A stretch of 64,000 nucleotides of DNA from Streptomyces formicae (GCF_022647665.1 NZ_CP071872.1:3100001-3164000), one strand, 5' to 3'; positions 41,040 through 53,970 are shown, counted from the first letter of the stretch. Notes: generated from the letters alone by a model not told the origin. Numbers and translations are program-made.

Positions 41040-42926
41040 TCAGCTCCGCAGCAGGGTGACGAGGAAACGCGTCGCCCTGCTGACGTTTCCGGACGCGTCG
41101 ATCGTGCGGTGCTCGACGGTGTGGGTGCCGTAGTCGGGCGTGGCATCGTCCCACGGCACGGCGCGCGGGGTGCCGAGCTTGCCGTGGACGAGGTCGTCGA
41201 TGACCGTGCCGCCCGGGGTGAAGCGGAACGGCGCGTCGGCGTCGGTCGGCCAGCCGTAGTAGGTGTACCAGCCGTCGCCGTCCACGCGGAACTGGGAGAC
41301 CACCGTGCCCGGCCTGTCGTCGCGCGCCGTGAGCTTCATCGTGAACGGCCCGTCGTAGACGTACTCGGGCGGCCGGCCGGGCCGGCGGACCGTGCGCAGC
41401 GGCTCCGACAGCTCGTACGACCCCTCGGCCGCGTTCGCGTCCACGCTCCAGCGCAGCTCGGCGGCCGTGCCGGCGATCCTCGCCGTGAGCGTGTGCGCGC
41501 CGGGACGCAACCGCAGTGCCCCCAGGTCCAGATCGCGGTCGTTGCCGAGGTTGGGCAGCGGGCGGCCGTCGAGCGACCAGCGGACGGCCGGGATCCGGTC
41601 CGTGGGATGCGTCGTGTCCGCGTGGACGACCGACTCCGCGCCGACGGGGCCGTCCGTGGCCGTGTGTCCGGTGAAGGCGGCCGGGACCGGCGTGTGCGCG
41701 GTGCGTACGGAGGTGTCGACCGTCCAGCTCACGCTCCGGGTCAGCGCCGCCGACGCACGGACCGCGGGGTCGCGCACGAACGGAGTCGGGTCGGTGACGG
41801 TGGCCGTCAGCGTGTGCGTTCCCCCGGTGATGGCGACGCGGCGCAGATCGAGCGTCCGGGCGCCCCGGGCCTGCCGCAGCGGACGGCCGTCGAGCCGCCA
41901 GACGACGTCGAGTTCCCCGCCGACCGGGTGCAGCGTCTCGACCCACACCGTCCGGTCGGCGCCGATCGGGGCCGAGTCCGGGGTGTGGCCCTGGACCAGG
42001 TTCACCTTGGCCGAGATTGCCTGGACCATCACCTCCCGCTCGACCTGGTCGAAGGCATAGCCCAGCGTCTTCATGATCGAGTGCTTGCTCGGCCGCCAGA
42101 CGCCCGTGGTGCTGTACATCCCGCCCTCGTGCCGGCCGATGACACCGCCCGACTCGCTCTCCTCGCCCAGCCAGCGCCACCACTTCGCCCGCCGGTCCCG
42201 CATCTGCCGCTCGGTCAGCAGCGTGTGGTGCACGGACGACGGCTCGCCCCCGTCGTACGCGCCGCCGGGGACACCGCGCGCGTAGTAGTCGTACTCGTCC
42301 TGGAGCCTGCCCAGCGAATGCCCTATCTCGTGCGGGGTGATGAGCGAGGAGAGGGCGTTGCCGCCGGACGCGGTGGCGTACGTGCCGCCCGCGCCGCCGT
42401 AGGTGTCGCTGTTGGCGAGCGCCACGATCTGGCGGTTGGCGCTCGTCGTGCCGGCCACGAGACCGGCGAGCGCGGTCGCCGCCCCGCTGTCGACCGTGAG
42501 CAGCCGCTGCACGCTGTCCGGGTTGCAGCCGCCCCAGAAGCCCATGTTCAGCGGGGTGTCACGGCGCGGCGCGGCCAGCGCCGGATCGCAGTCGACGCCC
42601 TCCTCGGGGGAGGGCACCTCGACCGCCCAGACGTTGACGTACGAACGGTAGGAGGCGAACGGCTCGATGCTCCACAGCACATTGAGGTGCTTGTCGACGT
42701 CGGCGCGGAACTCGTCCATGCCGGCGGCGGTGTAACCGTCGCCGAGGACGACGAGGTTGAACCGCTTGTCCGCCGGGCCGGTGGTCTGGACGGGAACGAC
42801 GGTGGCGCTCTCGGTCACGGGCGCCGCGGACGCGGAGGCCGCGCCGCACGGGAGCCCGGTCAAGAGAAGGGCGCCCGCCGTGGCGAGCGCCAGAACTCTG
42901 GGAAGGCGTGTACCGGAGATGTCCAT
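41040..42926 (-). CDS. Secreted M64-family metallopeptidase with Ig-like/PKD-like repeats
   Basis: A 628-residue exported zinc peptidase. The signal peptide ends ASASAAP, and the peptidase domain begins KRFNLVVLGDGYTAAGMDEF. The zinc motif is TPHEIGHSLGRLQDEYDYY (HExxH), typical of IgA-peptidase M64. A following domain has three related beta-rich repeats: VWRLDGRPLR with HTLTATV, VRWSLDGRPL with GAHTLTARI, and RFRVDGDGWY. It ends with a TIDASGNVSRATRF motif of bacterial Ig-like domains. No clear ribosome site precedes the ATG at 42926. Substrate unknown. Confidence 0.9.
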   Translation of the reverse strand: MDISGTRLPRVLALATAGALLLTGLPCGAASASAAPVTESATVVPVQTTGPADKRFNLVVLGDGYTAAGMDEFRADVDKHLNVLWSIEPFASYRSYVNVWAVEVPSPEEGVDCDPALAAPRRDTPLNMGFWGGCNPDSVQRLLTVDSGAATALAGLVAGTTSANRQIVALANSDTYGGAGGTYATASGGNALSSLITPHEIGHSLGRLQDEYDYYARGVPGGAYDGGEPSSVHHTLLTERQMRDRRAKWWRWLGEESESGGVIGRHEGGMYSTTGVWRPSKHSIMKTLGYAFDQVEREVMVQAISAKVNLVQGHTPDSAPIGADRTVWVETLHPVGGELDVVWRLDGRPLRQARGARTLDLRRVAITGGTHTLTATVTDPTPFVRDPAVRASAALTRSVSWTVDTSVRTAHTPVPAAFTGHTATDGPVGAESVVHADTTHPTDRIPAVRWSLDGRPLPNLGNDRDLDLGALRLRPGAHTLTARIAGTAAELRWSVDANAAEGSYELSEPLRTVRRPGRPPEYVYDGPFTMKLTARDDRPGTVVSQFRVDGDGWYTYYGWPTDADAPFRFTPGGTVIDDLVHGKLGTPRAVPWDDATPDYGTHTVEHRTIDASGNVSRATRFLVTLLRS

Positions 42927-43015
42927 GCGGCGGGAGCGTAGGTCCGGGCCAACGGCCCGTAAAGAGCGCCGAGTCCGACGCCACGTCCACTCGGTGCGAC
43001 CTTGCGGCATCCGGG

Positions 43016-44260
43016 CTACGACTGGTTGCGTGTCCTGCCGTGCATGGCCGGGATGTCCAGGTGGCGGCAGGCCGCGAAGTGGACGTGGCCCATCCCCGGC
43101 TGGAGGATCGTCGACAGCTGGACGTCGTGGGTGAAGGTGATGGTCCGGCCGGCCAGCTGAGGGTCCTTCAGGTCGGCCACCACTACCGTCGCTGCCTGCG
43201 TCGGGTCGAGCTGCACCGCGTAGCCGTTGTTCGTCACGGTCACCGCCACCGGGGTGCCGTGGATGTCCAGCCCGCTGGGCACATGGAGGGTGTAGTCGGG
43301 GATGGTGTGCCGGCCGTCGCGGGTGCTCTGGGGCGCCAGGTCGGTGCCGGTCTCCACCCGGGCCCCGTTGGCGTCCAGGACCGTGTTCCCGTGCTGGCAG
43401 TAGAGGTGCACCTTCGTGCCCGCGGGGACCCGGAAGTCCTGGGTCGTGCTGGTCCATGAACCATGGCCGCTGAGGACGAGACCGTCCGTGCGGCCGGGTG
43501 TGTTGTGCGCCTCCCACGCGTCGGCGGTGCCGGCGTTCACCGTCGGCCGGGTGCTCGGCATCCGCTGCACCTCGGACTCTTCCCGGGGCGTCGCACGGCG
43601 CTGCACCGCTGCGCGACCCGGCAGGCCGAGGTCGGGGTTCGCCCCCCGGGCCATCCGACGGCCGTTCGCGGCGGCCCGGACCTCGAACGCGTCCGAGGGG
43701 CTGGACACCTTGAGACCGGTGCCGTCGTCGGTCCCCGGCACCGGGCCGTGCGCCTGCTGGTAGACGTGGTCGACCTCGTGGTACATCGTCTCGTCGTCCA
43801 GTCTCCGCTGCCCGGAGACGATGTGGGCGCCGGTGGTGTACGCGGCTGCGCCGAGCTCCTGGGCCGAGCGCTGTGCGACGGGACCCGTGTGGACCCGCAC
43901 ATGCCCGAAGTCCATGCCGTACGCCTCCTCCGCCTTCGCGCGGATGCGCGGCTCCAGCGGCACGCCGGGGGTGGCGAGCGCCTCGCCGACCGCGGACCGG
44001 CGCTGCACCGCCGGCTGCCCGGCGGAGGTCTCGGCGTGGCCGCACCCGGGACCGTGCTCGTGCCGCTCGGCCCGCACGGCGCGGACCACGGCCGCGTTGC
44101 CCGCCGCGAGCGGAAGGCCGGGCAGGCCGTGCGCGTGTGTGCCGGGACCGCTCGGGCGGATGGGCCTGCCCTGGACCTCGGAATCGGTCTCGCGGTCCCT
44201 CGATTGCCGCCTGCGCACGACCGGTGCCTCCCTCGGGGTCTGTCGTTCGATCGCTGACAT
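43016..44260 (-). CDS. DUF4157 (eCIS core) protein with C-terminal Stv-like adhesin/effector domain
   Basis: A 414-residue protein. The DUF4157 domain lies at about residues 95-200 and includes IRAKAEEAYGMDFGHVRVHT, SAQELGAAAYTTGAHIV and a metallopeptidase-like MYHEVDHVYQQ (HExxH). The region between carries QPAVQRR, RAAVQRR and VQRMPS motifs typical of eCIS-linked proteins. The C-terminus resembles the putative Stv adhesin/effector domain: LSGHGSWTSTTQDFRVPAG, VHLYCQHGN and GMGHVHFAACRHLD. DUF4157 proteins are usual cargo or partners of extracellular contractile injection systems; none of the structural genes is in this window. The start at 44260 has a poorly spaced ribosome site. Confidence 0.82.
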   Translation of the reverse strand: MSAIERQTPREAPVVRRRQSRDRETDSEVQGRPIRPSGPGTHAHGLPGLPLAAGNAAVVRAVRAERHEHGPGCGHAETSAGQPAVQRRSAVGEALATPGVPLEPRIRAKAEEAYGMDFGHVRVHTGPVAQRSAQELGAAAYTTGAHIVSGQRRLDDETMYHEVDHVYQQAHGPVPGTDDGTGLKVSSPSDAFEVRAAANGRRMARGANPDLGLPGRAAVQRRATPREESEVQRMPSTRPTVNAGTADAWEAHNTPGRTDGLVLSGHGSWTSTTQDFRVPAGTKVHLYCQHGNTVLDANGARVETGTDLAPQSTRDGRHTIPDYTLHVPSGLDIHGTPVAVTVTNNGYAVQLDPTQAATVVVADLKDPQLAGRTITFTHDVQLSTILQPGMGHVHFAACRHLDIPAMHGRTRNQS

Positions 44261-44451
44261 TCCTGATCTACCGGTAGGGACGGACCTCGCGGAAGGACTC
44301 TCGGGGCAGACCGGGGGCAGACGCGTCAGCCCCGCGACGCCGTGTGCGCCGCCGCAGGGCGCATCCGGCGAGGCCAGGTGCCGAGCCGTGCCGGTCGCGG
44401 GGCGTCGGCCGGAGCCGGCGTCGTCGAGGGCATCGGCATCACCTTCGGGGC

Positions 44452-44967
44452 TCAGCGGCGGCGGCGCTCGAGTGAGCCTCGCACGAATGCGGCCTGGCCG
44501 GCATGTTGCAGATCGTCGGCGATGACGCTCACGAGCCGGACGCCCAGGGTCACCGGCGGGGACCACGAGTCGTCCACGACCCGGTTCAGCGCCGTGCCCT
44601 TCAGACCCGTCACGAACTCCAGGGTCTCCTCGTGCACGGCGTCGAAGTAGCCGAGCAGCAACTCACCCGAGTCGACCCTGACCTGGGCCACCTGCTTGCC
44701 GGAGTGGCCGTAACCGGTGGCCCCTTCGTCGAACGGAAGCCCGAAGCGGCCCACCCAGTCCTGGGACAGCCACACCTGCTCCCGGCCGGCCGCGTCCGCC
44801 ACGTGGTCGTCCTGGATCCGCGTGAGGTGCCACACCAGCCAGGTGATGGAGTTGGCACCGGGGTCGAGCCGGGCGTTGAGCTCCTCAGCCGAGAGCCCCT
44901 CGACCGCTTCGTGCACCACCTCCTGGATGCGTCCGAACGCGTCTGCGAGCACATCTGCGGTGTTCAT
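44452..44967 (-). CDS. DinB-family (mycothiol-dependent-like) protein
   Basis: A 171-residue four-helix protein. The first helix, LADAFGRIQEVVHEAVEGLS, is followed by TWLVWHLTRIQDDHVADAAG, the DinB His-rich metal site, and a later helix contains VIADDLQHAGQAAFVRG. Its metal-site residues are consistent with DinB/DUF664-type proteins, which bind a divalent metal and often use mycothiol. The start is the ATG at 44967; no strong ribosome site is visible. Role unknown. Confidence 0.85.
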   Translation of the reverse strand: MNTADVLADAFGRIQEVVHEAVEGLSAEELNARLDPGANSITWLVWHLTRIQDDHVADAAGREQVWLSQDWVGRFGLPFDEGATGYGHSGKQVAQVRVDSGELLLGYFDAVHEETLEFVTGLKGTALNRVVDDSWSPPVTLGVRLVSVIADDLQHAGQAAFVRGSLERRRR

Positions 44968-45079
44968 ACGGGGAGTGAACCGCGTGCCCTGCCTGCGGTT
45001 GAGGTCCGACACGCGTGGCCGTCCGCCACGCGCCCGCGCGACAGGGCCACGAAGGTCCTCCCCACCGCCGTCCACGGGT

Positions 45080-48000
45080 CTACGCCCGGCTCAGCCGCAC
45101 CGTCAGGATCTGGAAGGGGCGCAGGGACAACGGCACCGCGTTCCCGTCCACCACCGGGACCGGCTCCGCGACCGGGCGTTCCAGGAGATCGGTGAGGACC
45201 GCTCCGGCGGCGCGGAACCCGGTCCGCAGCACCGTCTCCGCCCGCCCTCCCAGCGACTCGTACAGCCGGACGACGACATCGCCGGAGCCGTCGTCCGCGA
45301 GCTTCACCGCCTCCACCGCCGCCGACGGCCCGTCCGTCGTGACGACGGACGGCATGTGCGTCCCGCCCGGGCCGACCCGCAGCGGCAGGTTCAGCGCGTA
45401 CCCCTCCGCCACCGCGTCCTCGATCGTCGCGCCCGGCAGCAGGGAGTACGTGAAGCGGTGCGGGCCCTGGTCGGCCTCAGGGTCGGGCACGCGCGGGGCG
45501 CGCACCAGGCTCAGCCGTACGGTCGTGGTCGTACCGCCGTCCTCCTCGCGTGTCGTACGCGAGACGTCGTGGCCGTACGTGGCGTCGTTGACGACCGCGA
45601 CGCCGTAGCCGGGCTCGCCGATGTGCACCCAGCGGTGGCCGTACACCTCGAAACGGGCCGCCTCCCAGCTGGTGTTGGTGTGCGTGGGCCGGTGGACGTG
45701 GCCGAACTGGATCTCGGCGGCGGACCGGTCCGCGCGCACATCGACCGGGAAGGCGGCCTTGAGGATCTTCTCCTTCTCCTGCCAGTCGATCTCGGTCGCG
45801 ATGTCGACGCGCCGGCTGCCCGCCCGGACGGTGACGGTCTGCACGATCCGGGAGCCCCTGCCGAAGCTCCGCTCCACGCGCAGCGCGCCCAGCAGCGGGC
45901 TCTCCTCGGCGATCCTGATCGCGGCGCCGTCCAGCAGGTCGGTGAAGCGGCCCAGATAGTGCTTGTCGATGTCCCAGGCGTCCCAGTAGTTGGGCAGATC
46001 GGTGTGCAGCCGCAGCAGATTGCCCTTGCCTCCGGGCGCCAGCACCTCGCGCCCGGCGGCCAGGTCGCGTACGGACCTGAAGGTGCCGTCGTCGGCCAGC
46101 TCGACCCGTACCAGACCGTTGTCGAGGGACCGGTTGGTGACCGTGACGGGCTCCTGCACCGGGACCCCGGTGGTCACCGGCGCGCAGCCGGACGCGGGCA
46201 CCTCGGCGAACACCGCCGCCGAGCCGTCCGACAGCCGCGGCAGCCCCGGATCGAGGACATCGGCCAGCACGGCCGGTACGCGGACGACCTCGGCCCGGTC
46301 CCGCGGACCCGCGTTGTACACCCAGGGCGCCACCGGCCCCGCGCCTCCCACCGCCTCCAGCGCCTGCGCCGTCAGCGCCTCCAGCTCGGCCGCGACCCGC
46401 GCGTACTCGGCCTCCGCCTCCCGGTGCACCCAGGCGATCGAGGAGCCCGGCAGGATGTCGTGGAACTGGTGCAGCAGCACCGTTTTCCACAGCGCGTCCA
46501 GCTCCTCGTACGGATACGCGTACCCGGGCACGTGCAGGGCCGCCGCCGTCGCCCACAACTCGGTCTCGCGCAGGGCGTGTTCGCTGCGCCGGTTGCCCTG
46601 CTTGGTCCGGGCCTGCGTGGTGTACGTCGCCCGGTGCAGCTCCAGATAGAGCTCCCCGGACCAGACCGGCGCGTCGGGGTACTCGGCCTGCGCCGCCGCG
46701 AAGAAGGCGTCCGGATGCTCGATCACGACCTTCGGCGAGCCCTCCAGATCGGCCAGCCGCCGCGCCCGCTCCAGCATCTCCCGGTTGGGTCCGCCCCCGC
46801 CGTCGCCGTGCCCGAACGGCGCCAGGGACCGCGTACCGCGCCCCTTCTCGCGGTAGTTGCGCACCGCGTGCGCCATCTCCCGCCCGGAGAAGACCACGTT
46901 GTACGTGTCGACGGGCGGGAAGTGCGTGAAGACCCGGGAGCCGTCGATGCCCTCCCACCAGAAGGTGTGGTGGGGGAAGGCGTTGGTCTGGTTCCAGGAC
47001 AGCTTCTGGGTCAGGAACCAGCTCATCCCCGCCAGCCTCGCCAGCTGCGGGAAGGCCGCCGTGTACCCGAACGAGTCGGGCAGCCACACCCCTTGAGTCT
47101 CGATGCCGAAGGCGTCGAGGAAGAAGCGCTTGCCGTGCACGAGCTGGCGGGCCAGCGCCTCGCCGCCCGGCAGATTGCCGTCGGCCTCCACCCACATCCC
47201 GCCGACCGGCGCCCACTGCCCGCCGCGCACCGCCTCCTCGATGCGGGCCCACACCTGCGGGTGGCTCTCGCGCACCCACGCGTACTGCTGGGCCTGCGAG
47301 CAGGCGAAGACGAACTCCGGGTACTCCTTCGCGAGCGCCGTCACGTTGGAGAACGTACGGGCCGTCTTGCGCCTGGTCTCGCGCAGCGGCCAGAGCCAGG
47401 CGGTGTCGATGTGCGCGTGCCCGACTGCCGAGAGCGTGTGCGCGCCGGAGTGCGCGGGCCGCGCCAGGGCGTCCGTGAGGACCGCCCGGGCCGCGGCGGC
47501 GCTCCCGGAGACGTCGTCCAGGTCCAGGGCGTCCATGGCCCGGTCGAGGGTGTGCAGGAGTTCGTGGCGGCGCGGGTCGTGCTCGTCCAGCTCCAGCATC
47601 AGCTCGCGCAGCACCTGGAGGTCCAGGGAGAGCTGCCAGACGCCCTCGTCGAGCACGGCGAGATCGGCGCGGGCGAAGGTGTAGAGCGGTGCACGGCCCG
47701 CCGTGCGTTTGTCGCCCATCGGGGTCGGCCGGCGGAAGCGGTCGGCGAGGATGTCCGGATTGGACGCGGCTTCCACGAAGAAGTCGACCCGTTCACCGCC
47801 GGCCGCGGGGGCGGCGACGGGCACGTACTGGTTCTGCGGGTTGACCGCCTTCAGCGGGGTGCCGTCCGGGAGATGGACCAGCGCCTCCGCCTGGTTGCCG
47901 GGCCAGCCGCTGGTGAAGCCCAGGTCGAACCAGGCTTCGACACGCTGCCCCGCCCACTCGGCGGGCACCTCGCCGCGCACCCGGAACCAGGTCGTGCCCC

Positions 48001-48196
48001 ACGGCGGACCCCATGCCGTGCCCGGGGCGAACGGCTCGTACGCCGCCTCGCGCGCCTCATCGAACGGCACCGGCTCGTCCGGCACCTGCCAGGCCGCCAC
48101 GGTCAGCGGCACCGCGGCGGAGTGGATCAGCGGCCGGACCCGCTGGTCCAGAACGCGTTCGACCCGCTGCTCGATCCTCCGGCGTTCGTCGTGCAT
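45080..48196 (-). CDS. GH38 alpha-mannosidase
   Basis: A 1038-residue cytoplasmic-type class II alpha-mannosidase. An N-terminal beta region with TWFRVRGEVPAEWAG is followed by the catalytic domain. Its zinc and acid motifs are VGHAHIDTAWLWPLRE and QGVWLPDSFGYTAAFPQ (nucleophile Asp), then TNAFPHHTFWWEG and KTVLLHQFHDILPGSS. The middle and C-terminal beta domains follow (DGTFRSVRDLAAGREVL, FGHVHRPTHTNTSWEAARF). There is no signal peptide, so its substrate must be imported. The gene sits 11 bp past the GH4 gene in the same operon. Confidence 0.92.
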   Translation of the reverse strand: MHDERRRIEQRVERVLDQRVRPLIHSAAVPLTVAAWQVPDEPVPFDEAREAAYEPFAPGTAWGPPWGTTWFRVRGEVPAEWAGQRVEAWFDLGFTSGWPGNQAEALVHLPDGTPLKAVNPQNQYVPVAAPAAGGERVDFFVEAASNPDILADRFRRPTPMGDKRTAGRAPLYTFARADLAVLDEGVWQLSLDLQVLRELMLELDEHDPRRHELLHTLDRAMDALDLDDVSGSAAAARAVLTDALARPAHSGAHTLSAVGHAHIDTAWLWPLRETRRKTARTFSNVTALAKEYPEFVFACSQAQQYAWVRESHPQVWARIEEAVRGGQWAPVGGMWVEADGNLPGGEALARQLVHGKRFFLDAFGIETQGVWLPDSFGYTAAFPQLARLAGMSWFLTQKLSWNQTNAFPHHTFWWEGIDGSRVFTHFPPVDTYNVVFSGREMAHAVRNYREKGRGTRSLAPFGHGDGGGGPNREMLERARRLADLEGSPKVVIEHPDAFFAAAQAEYPDAPVWSGELYLELHRATYTTQARTKQGNRRSEHALRETELWATAAALHVPGYAYPYEELDALWKTVLLHQFHDILPGSSIAWVHREAEAEYARVAAELEALTAQALEAVGGAGPVAPWVYNAGPRDRAEVVRVPAVLADVLDPGLPRLSDGSAAVFAEVPASGCAPVTTGVPVQEPVTVTNRSLDNGLVRVELADDGTFRSVRDLAAGREVLAPGGKGNLLRLHTDLPNYWDAWDIDKHYLGRFTDLLDGAAIRIAEESPLLGALRVERSFGRGSRIVQTVTVRAGSRRVDIATEIDWQEKEKILKAAFPVDVRADRSAAEIQFGHVHRPTHTNTSWEAARFEVYGHRWVHIGEPGYGVAVVNDATYGHDVSRTTREEDGGTTTTVRLSLVRAPRVPDPEADQGPHRFTYSLLPGATIEDAVAEGYALNLPLRVGPGGTHMPSVVTTDGPSAAVEAVKLADDGSGDVVVRLYESLGGRAETVLRTGFRAAGAVLTDLLERPVAEPVPVVDGNAVPLSLRPFQILTVRLSRA

Positions 48197-48207
48197 GGCT
48201 GGGGCAC

Positions 48208-49545
48208 CTACTTCCGGTCGAGATAGGCGAGTCCGGGGTGTGCGTGCGTGTACCCGTCGAGGAGGCGGCGGGCGACGGTGACGGAGTCGACGAGCGGATG
48301 GAGGGCGAAGGCCCTGACGGCGGCGGCCCGCGAGCCGCTGTCGGCGGCGGCGATGACCTCCCGTTCGACCGTCTTGACCGAGGTGACCAGGCCGGCCGCG
48401 TGGCCGGGGAGCGGGGCGGCCGCGTACGGGTGGGCGCCGTTCGCGTCGACGAGGCACGGCACCTCGATCACGGCGTCCGCGTCGAGCAGGGAAAGGGTCG
48501 TGCCGTTGCGGACGTTCAGGATGAGCGTGGCCCGCTCGTCGCGGGCGATGGCGCGCATGAGCGCGAGCGCGACCTGCTCGTAGCCGCCGGACCCGGGGCC
48601 CAGGTCGGCCGGGGCCCGTTCACCCGCTCCGGCCGTCGCCCGGCTGTCCGCCATGTACGTGGCCTCGCGCTCGGCGCGGGTCGCCTCCCAGCTCTTGAGG
48701 GACGGCTCCGCGTAGAACGCGGCCTGCTGGTCGCGCAGGAACGCGCCCCGGGTCTGACCGGCGGACCGGTACGCGGTCACGGTCTCCCGGGTGAAGTAGT
48801 AGTAGTGCAGGTACTCATTGGGGATCGCGCCGAGCGAGGTCAGCCACTCGGCGCCGAAGAGCCGGCCCTCCTCGAACGAGCCGAGGGCGTCGGGGTCGGC
48901 GAGCAGCCGGGGGAGCGCGTCGCGGCCCGCGATGCGCAGTCCCCGCAGCCAGCCGAGGTGGTTGAGCCCGACGTAGTCGATCCAGGCGTCGGCGGGGTCG
49001 GCGACGCCGAGGGCGCGGGCCACGCGACGGCCGAGGCCGACCGGCGAGTCGCAGATGCCGATGACGCGGTCGCCGAGCACCCGGGACATGGCCTCGGTGA
49101 CCAGCCCGGCCGGGTTGGTGAAGTTGATGGTCCAGGCGTCCGGCGCGAGCGCGGCGATCCGGCGGGCGATGCCCATGGCCACGGGCACCGTCCGCAGCCC
49201 GTACGCGACACCGCCCGCGCCGACCGTCTCCTGGCCCAGCACCCCCTCGGCCAGGGCGACGCGCTCGTCGGCCGCGCGGCCTTCGAGACCGCCGACGCGG
49301 ATCGCGGAGAAGACGAAGTCGGCGCCGCGCAGGGCCTCGTCGAGGCCGGTGGCGACGGTGACCTCCGGGGCGCCGTCGATCCCGGCGGCCTGCTCGGCGA
49401 GCACGGCGCCGATCGCCGCCGGCCGGGCCGGGTCGACGTCGTGCAGGGTGACGTGGGTGACCGGGCCCTCGGCGCGGTCGGCGAGCAGCGCGCCGTACAC
49501 CAGCGGCACACGGAAGCCTCCGCCGCCGAGAATCGTCAGCCTCAT
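48208..49545 (-). CDS. GH4-family 6-phospho-beta-glucosidase-like hydrolase
   Basis: A 445-residue NAD- and metal-dependent hydrolase. The N-terminal dinucleotide fold is ILGGGGFRVPLVYGALLAD. The GH4 catalytic signatures are NFTNPAGLVTEA, the Cys in IGICDSPVGLG, and YVGLNHLGWLRG. The family uses an oxidation-elimination mechanism and acts on phosphorylated or free sugars. No phosphotransferase system is in the window, so the phosphorylated-substrate label is not certain. It lies upstream of the GH38 gene in one operon and is divergent from the GH2 gene. Confidence 0.88.
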   Translation of the reverse strand: MRLTILGGGGFRVPLVYGALLADRAEGPVTHVTLHDVDPARPAAIGAVLAEQAAGIDGAPEVTVATGLDEALRGADFVFSAIRVGGLEGRAADERVALAEGVLGQETVGAGGVAYGLRTVPVAMGIARRIAALAPDAWTINFTNPAGLVTEAMSRVLGDRVIGICDSPVGLGRRVARALGVADPADAWIDYVGLNHLGWLRGLRIAGRDALPRLLADPDALGSFEEGRLFGAEWLTSLGAIPNEYLHYYYFTRETVTAYRSAGQTRGAFLRDQQAAFYAEPSLKSWEATRAEREATYMADSRATAGAGERAPADLGPGSGGYEQVALALMRAIARDERATLILNVRNGTTLSLLDADAVIEVPCLVDANGAHPYAAAPLPGHAAGLVTSVKTVEREVIAAADSGSRAAAVRAFALHPLVDSVTVARRLLDGYTHAHPGLAYLDRK

Positions 49546-49581
49546 GCCGTGACCGTCCTCGTCCCTCGACCGTGCCCGTGA

Positions 49582-52749
<3,168 letters not shown>

Positions 52750-52773
52750 AACTTCCCGGGAGGAACGTCCCGG

Positions 52774-52811
52774 GTGTCTTGTCCCGGGAGATTCCTCCCG
52801 GGACAAGACAC
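52774..52811. terminator. 17-bp perfect hairpin after the GH2 gene
   Basis: GTGTCTTGTCCCGGGAG (52774-52790) pairs perfectly with CTCCCGGGACAAGACAC (52795-52811) around an ATTC tetraloop. A shorter CCCGGGAGGAACGTCCCGGG precedes it. It starts 25 bp after the GH2 stop and should end that transcript before the LacI gene. Confidence 0.85.
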
Positions 52812-52851
52812 TGAGGACAGAGCAGCCGCTTTCCGGTACTTTCCTGAGCGA

Positions 52852-52863
52852 GAAACCGGTTAC
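52852..52863. promoter_or_regulatory. LacI-type operator around AACCGGTT
   Basis: The palindrome AACCGGTT (52854-52861), within GAAACCGGTTAC, lies 32 bp before the LacI-family start codon. It has the central CG step of LacI/GalR operators and suggests autoregulation. Confidence 0.5.
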
Positions 52864-52894
52864 CCGAAAAGGGTCGGCCGAAGGGGAGTGGCGA

Positions 52895-53932
52895 GTGGTT
52901 GCCTCGAAGCGCGCCAGGCGGAGCAACGCCAAGCGGATCACGATCGCCGATGTCGCCCGGACGGCCGGCGCCTCGGTCGCGACGGTCTCCCGGGTGCTCA
53001 ACGGCGTGGACACGGTCGACCCGGTCCTCGCCGAACGGGTCAGGCTCGCCATCGGCGACCTCGGCTACCGGCCGAGCGCCGCGGCCCAGGGCCTCGCCCG
53101 CGGCCGCTCGGGCACCATCGGCGTGCTCGTGCCCGACCTGGCGAACCCGTACTTCAGCGATGTGATCAAGTCGGTCTCCGCGGTGGCGCGGACCGCCGGC
53201 AGCCGGGTCCTCGTCATGGACTCCGACGAGGACCCGGAGATCGAGCGGGAGCTGACGGAGGACCTGCTCCGCTACGCGGACGGCCTGCTGCTCTGCTCCC
53301 CGCGCATGCCGCGCGCCCACCTCGCCGCCCTGGCCGGCCGCGGCACGCCGATGCTCGTCACCAACCGGCAGGTCACCGGCCTCGCCCTGCACTCCCTCAC
53401 CGTCGACTTCTTCCAGGGCGTCATGGCCGTGTGCGGGCATCTCGCCCGGCTCGGCCACCGCCGGGTCGTCTATCTCGCCGGACCCGAGCACGCCTGGGCC
53501 AACGCCGAGCGGCTGCGCGCCCTGTCGGGGGCCGAGGCGTTCGGCCTCCAGGTCGCCACCGTGGCCTGCGGGTTCACCGCCGACGACGGGTACGCGGCCG
53601 CGTCCGCCGCGCTGGACAGCGGGGCCACCGCCGTCGTCGCGTACAACGACTTCGTGGCGCTCGGGGTCCTCGCGCGCTTCCACGAAATGGGCGTCGACGT
53701 GCCCGGCGACATCTCGCTCACCGGCTTCGACGGGATCGACATGGCCCGCTTCTCCGACCCGCCGCTCACGACGGTCGCGGTGCCGCGGGACAGACTGGGC
53801 CGGGCCGCCGGCGAGGCCCTCGCCCGCATCATGAGCGGCGACGAGGAAGGCGAACCCGGGGCGATTCCGGTGGAGTTGCACGTCCGCGCCTCCACCGGCG
53901 CACCGCGCGGTTCCGGCGGCACACCGTCTTGA
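52895..53932 (+). CDS. LacI-family transcriptional regulator
   Basis: A 345-residue repressor, GTG at 52895 with AAGGGGAG upstream. The helix-turn-helix is ITIADVARTAGASVATVSRVLNG. The periplasmic-binding-like core includes TIGVLVPDLANPYFSDVI, RLGHRRVVYLAGPEHAWAN and ISLTGFDGIDMARFSDPPLT. It precedes an ABC importer by 86 bp, and an AGCGCT palindrome lies between them. It probably controls the importer and perhaps the glycosidases in response to a glycan-derived sugar. Confidence 0.92.
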   Translation: MVASKRARRSNAKRITIADVARTAGASVATVSRVLNGVDTVDPVLAERVRLAIGDLGYRPSAAAQGLARGRSGTIGVLVPDLANPYFSDVIKSVSAVARTAGSRVLVMDSDEDPEIERELTEDLLRYADGLLLCSPRMPRAHLAALAGRGTPMLVTNRQVTGLALHSLTVDFFQGVMAVCGHLARLGHRRVVYLAGPEHAWANAERLRALSGAEAFGLQVATVACGFTADDGYAAASAALDSGATAVVAYNDFVALGVLARFHEMGVDVPGDISLTGFDGIDMARFSDPPLTTVAVPRDRLGRAAGEALARIMSGDEEGEPGAIPVELHVRASTGAPRGSGGTPS

Positions 53933-53970
53933 CAGGCCCGCGGCCGGGGTGGACCTTGTTCGGGCACGGC

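Noticed and set aside
42927..44045. Long in-frame 5' extension of the M64 peptidase
   Set aside because: It overlaps the DUF4157 gene in another frame and is Arg/Pro/Gly nonsense; the signal peptide at 42926 marks the true start.
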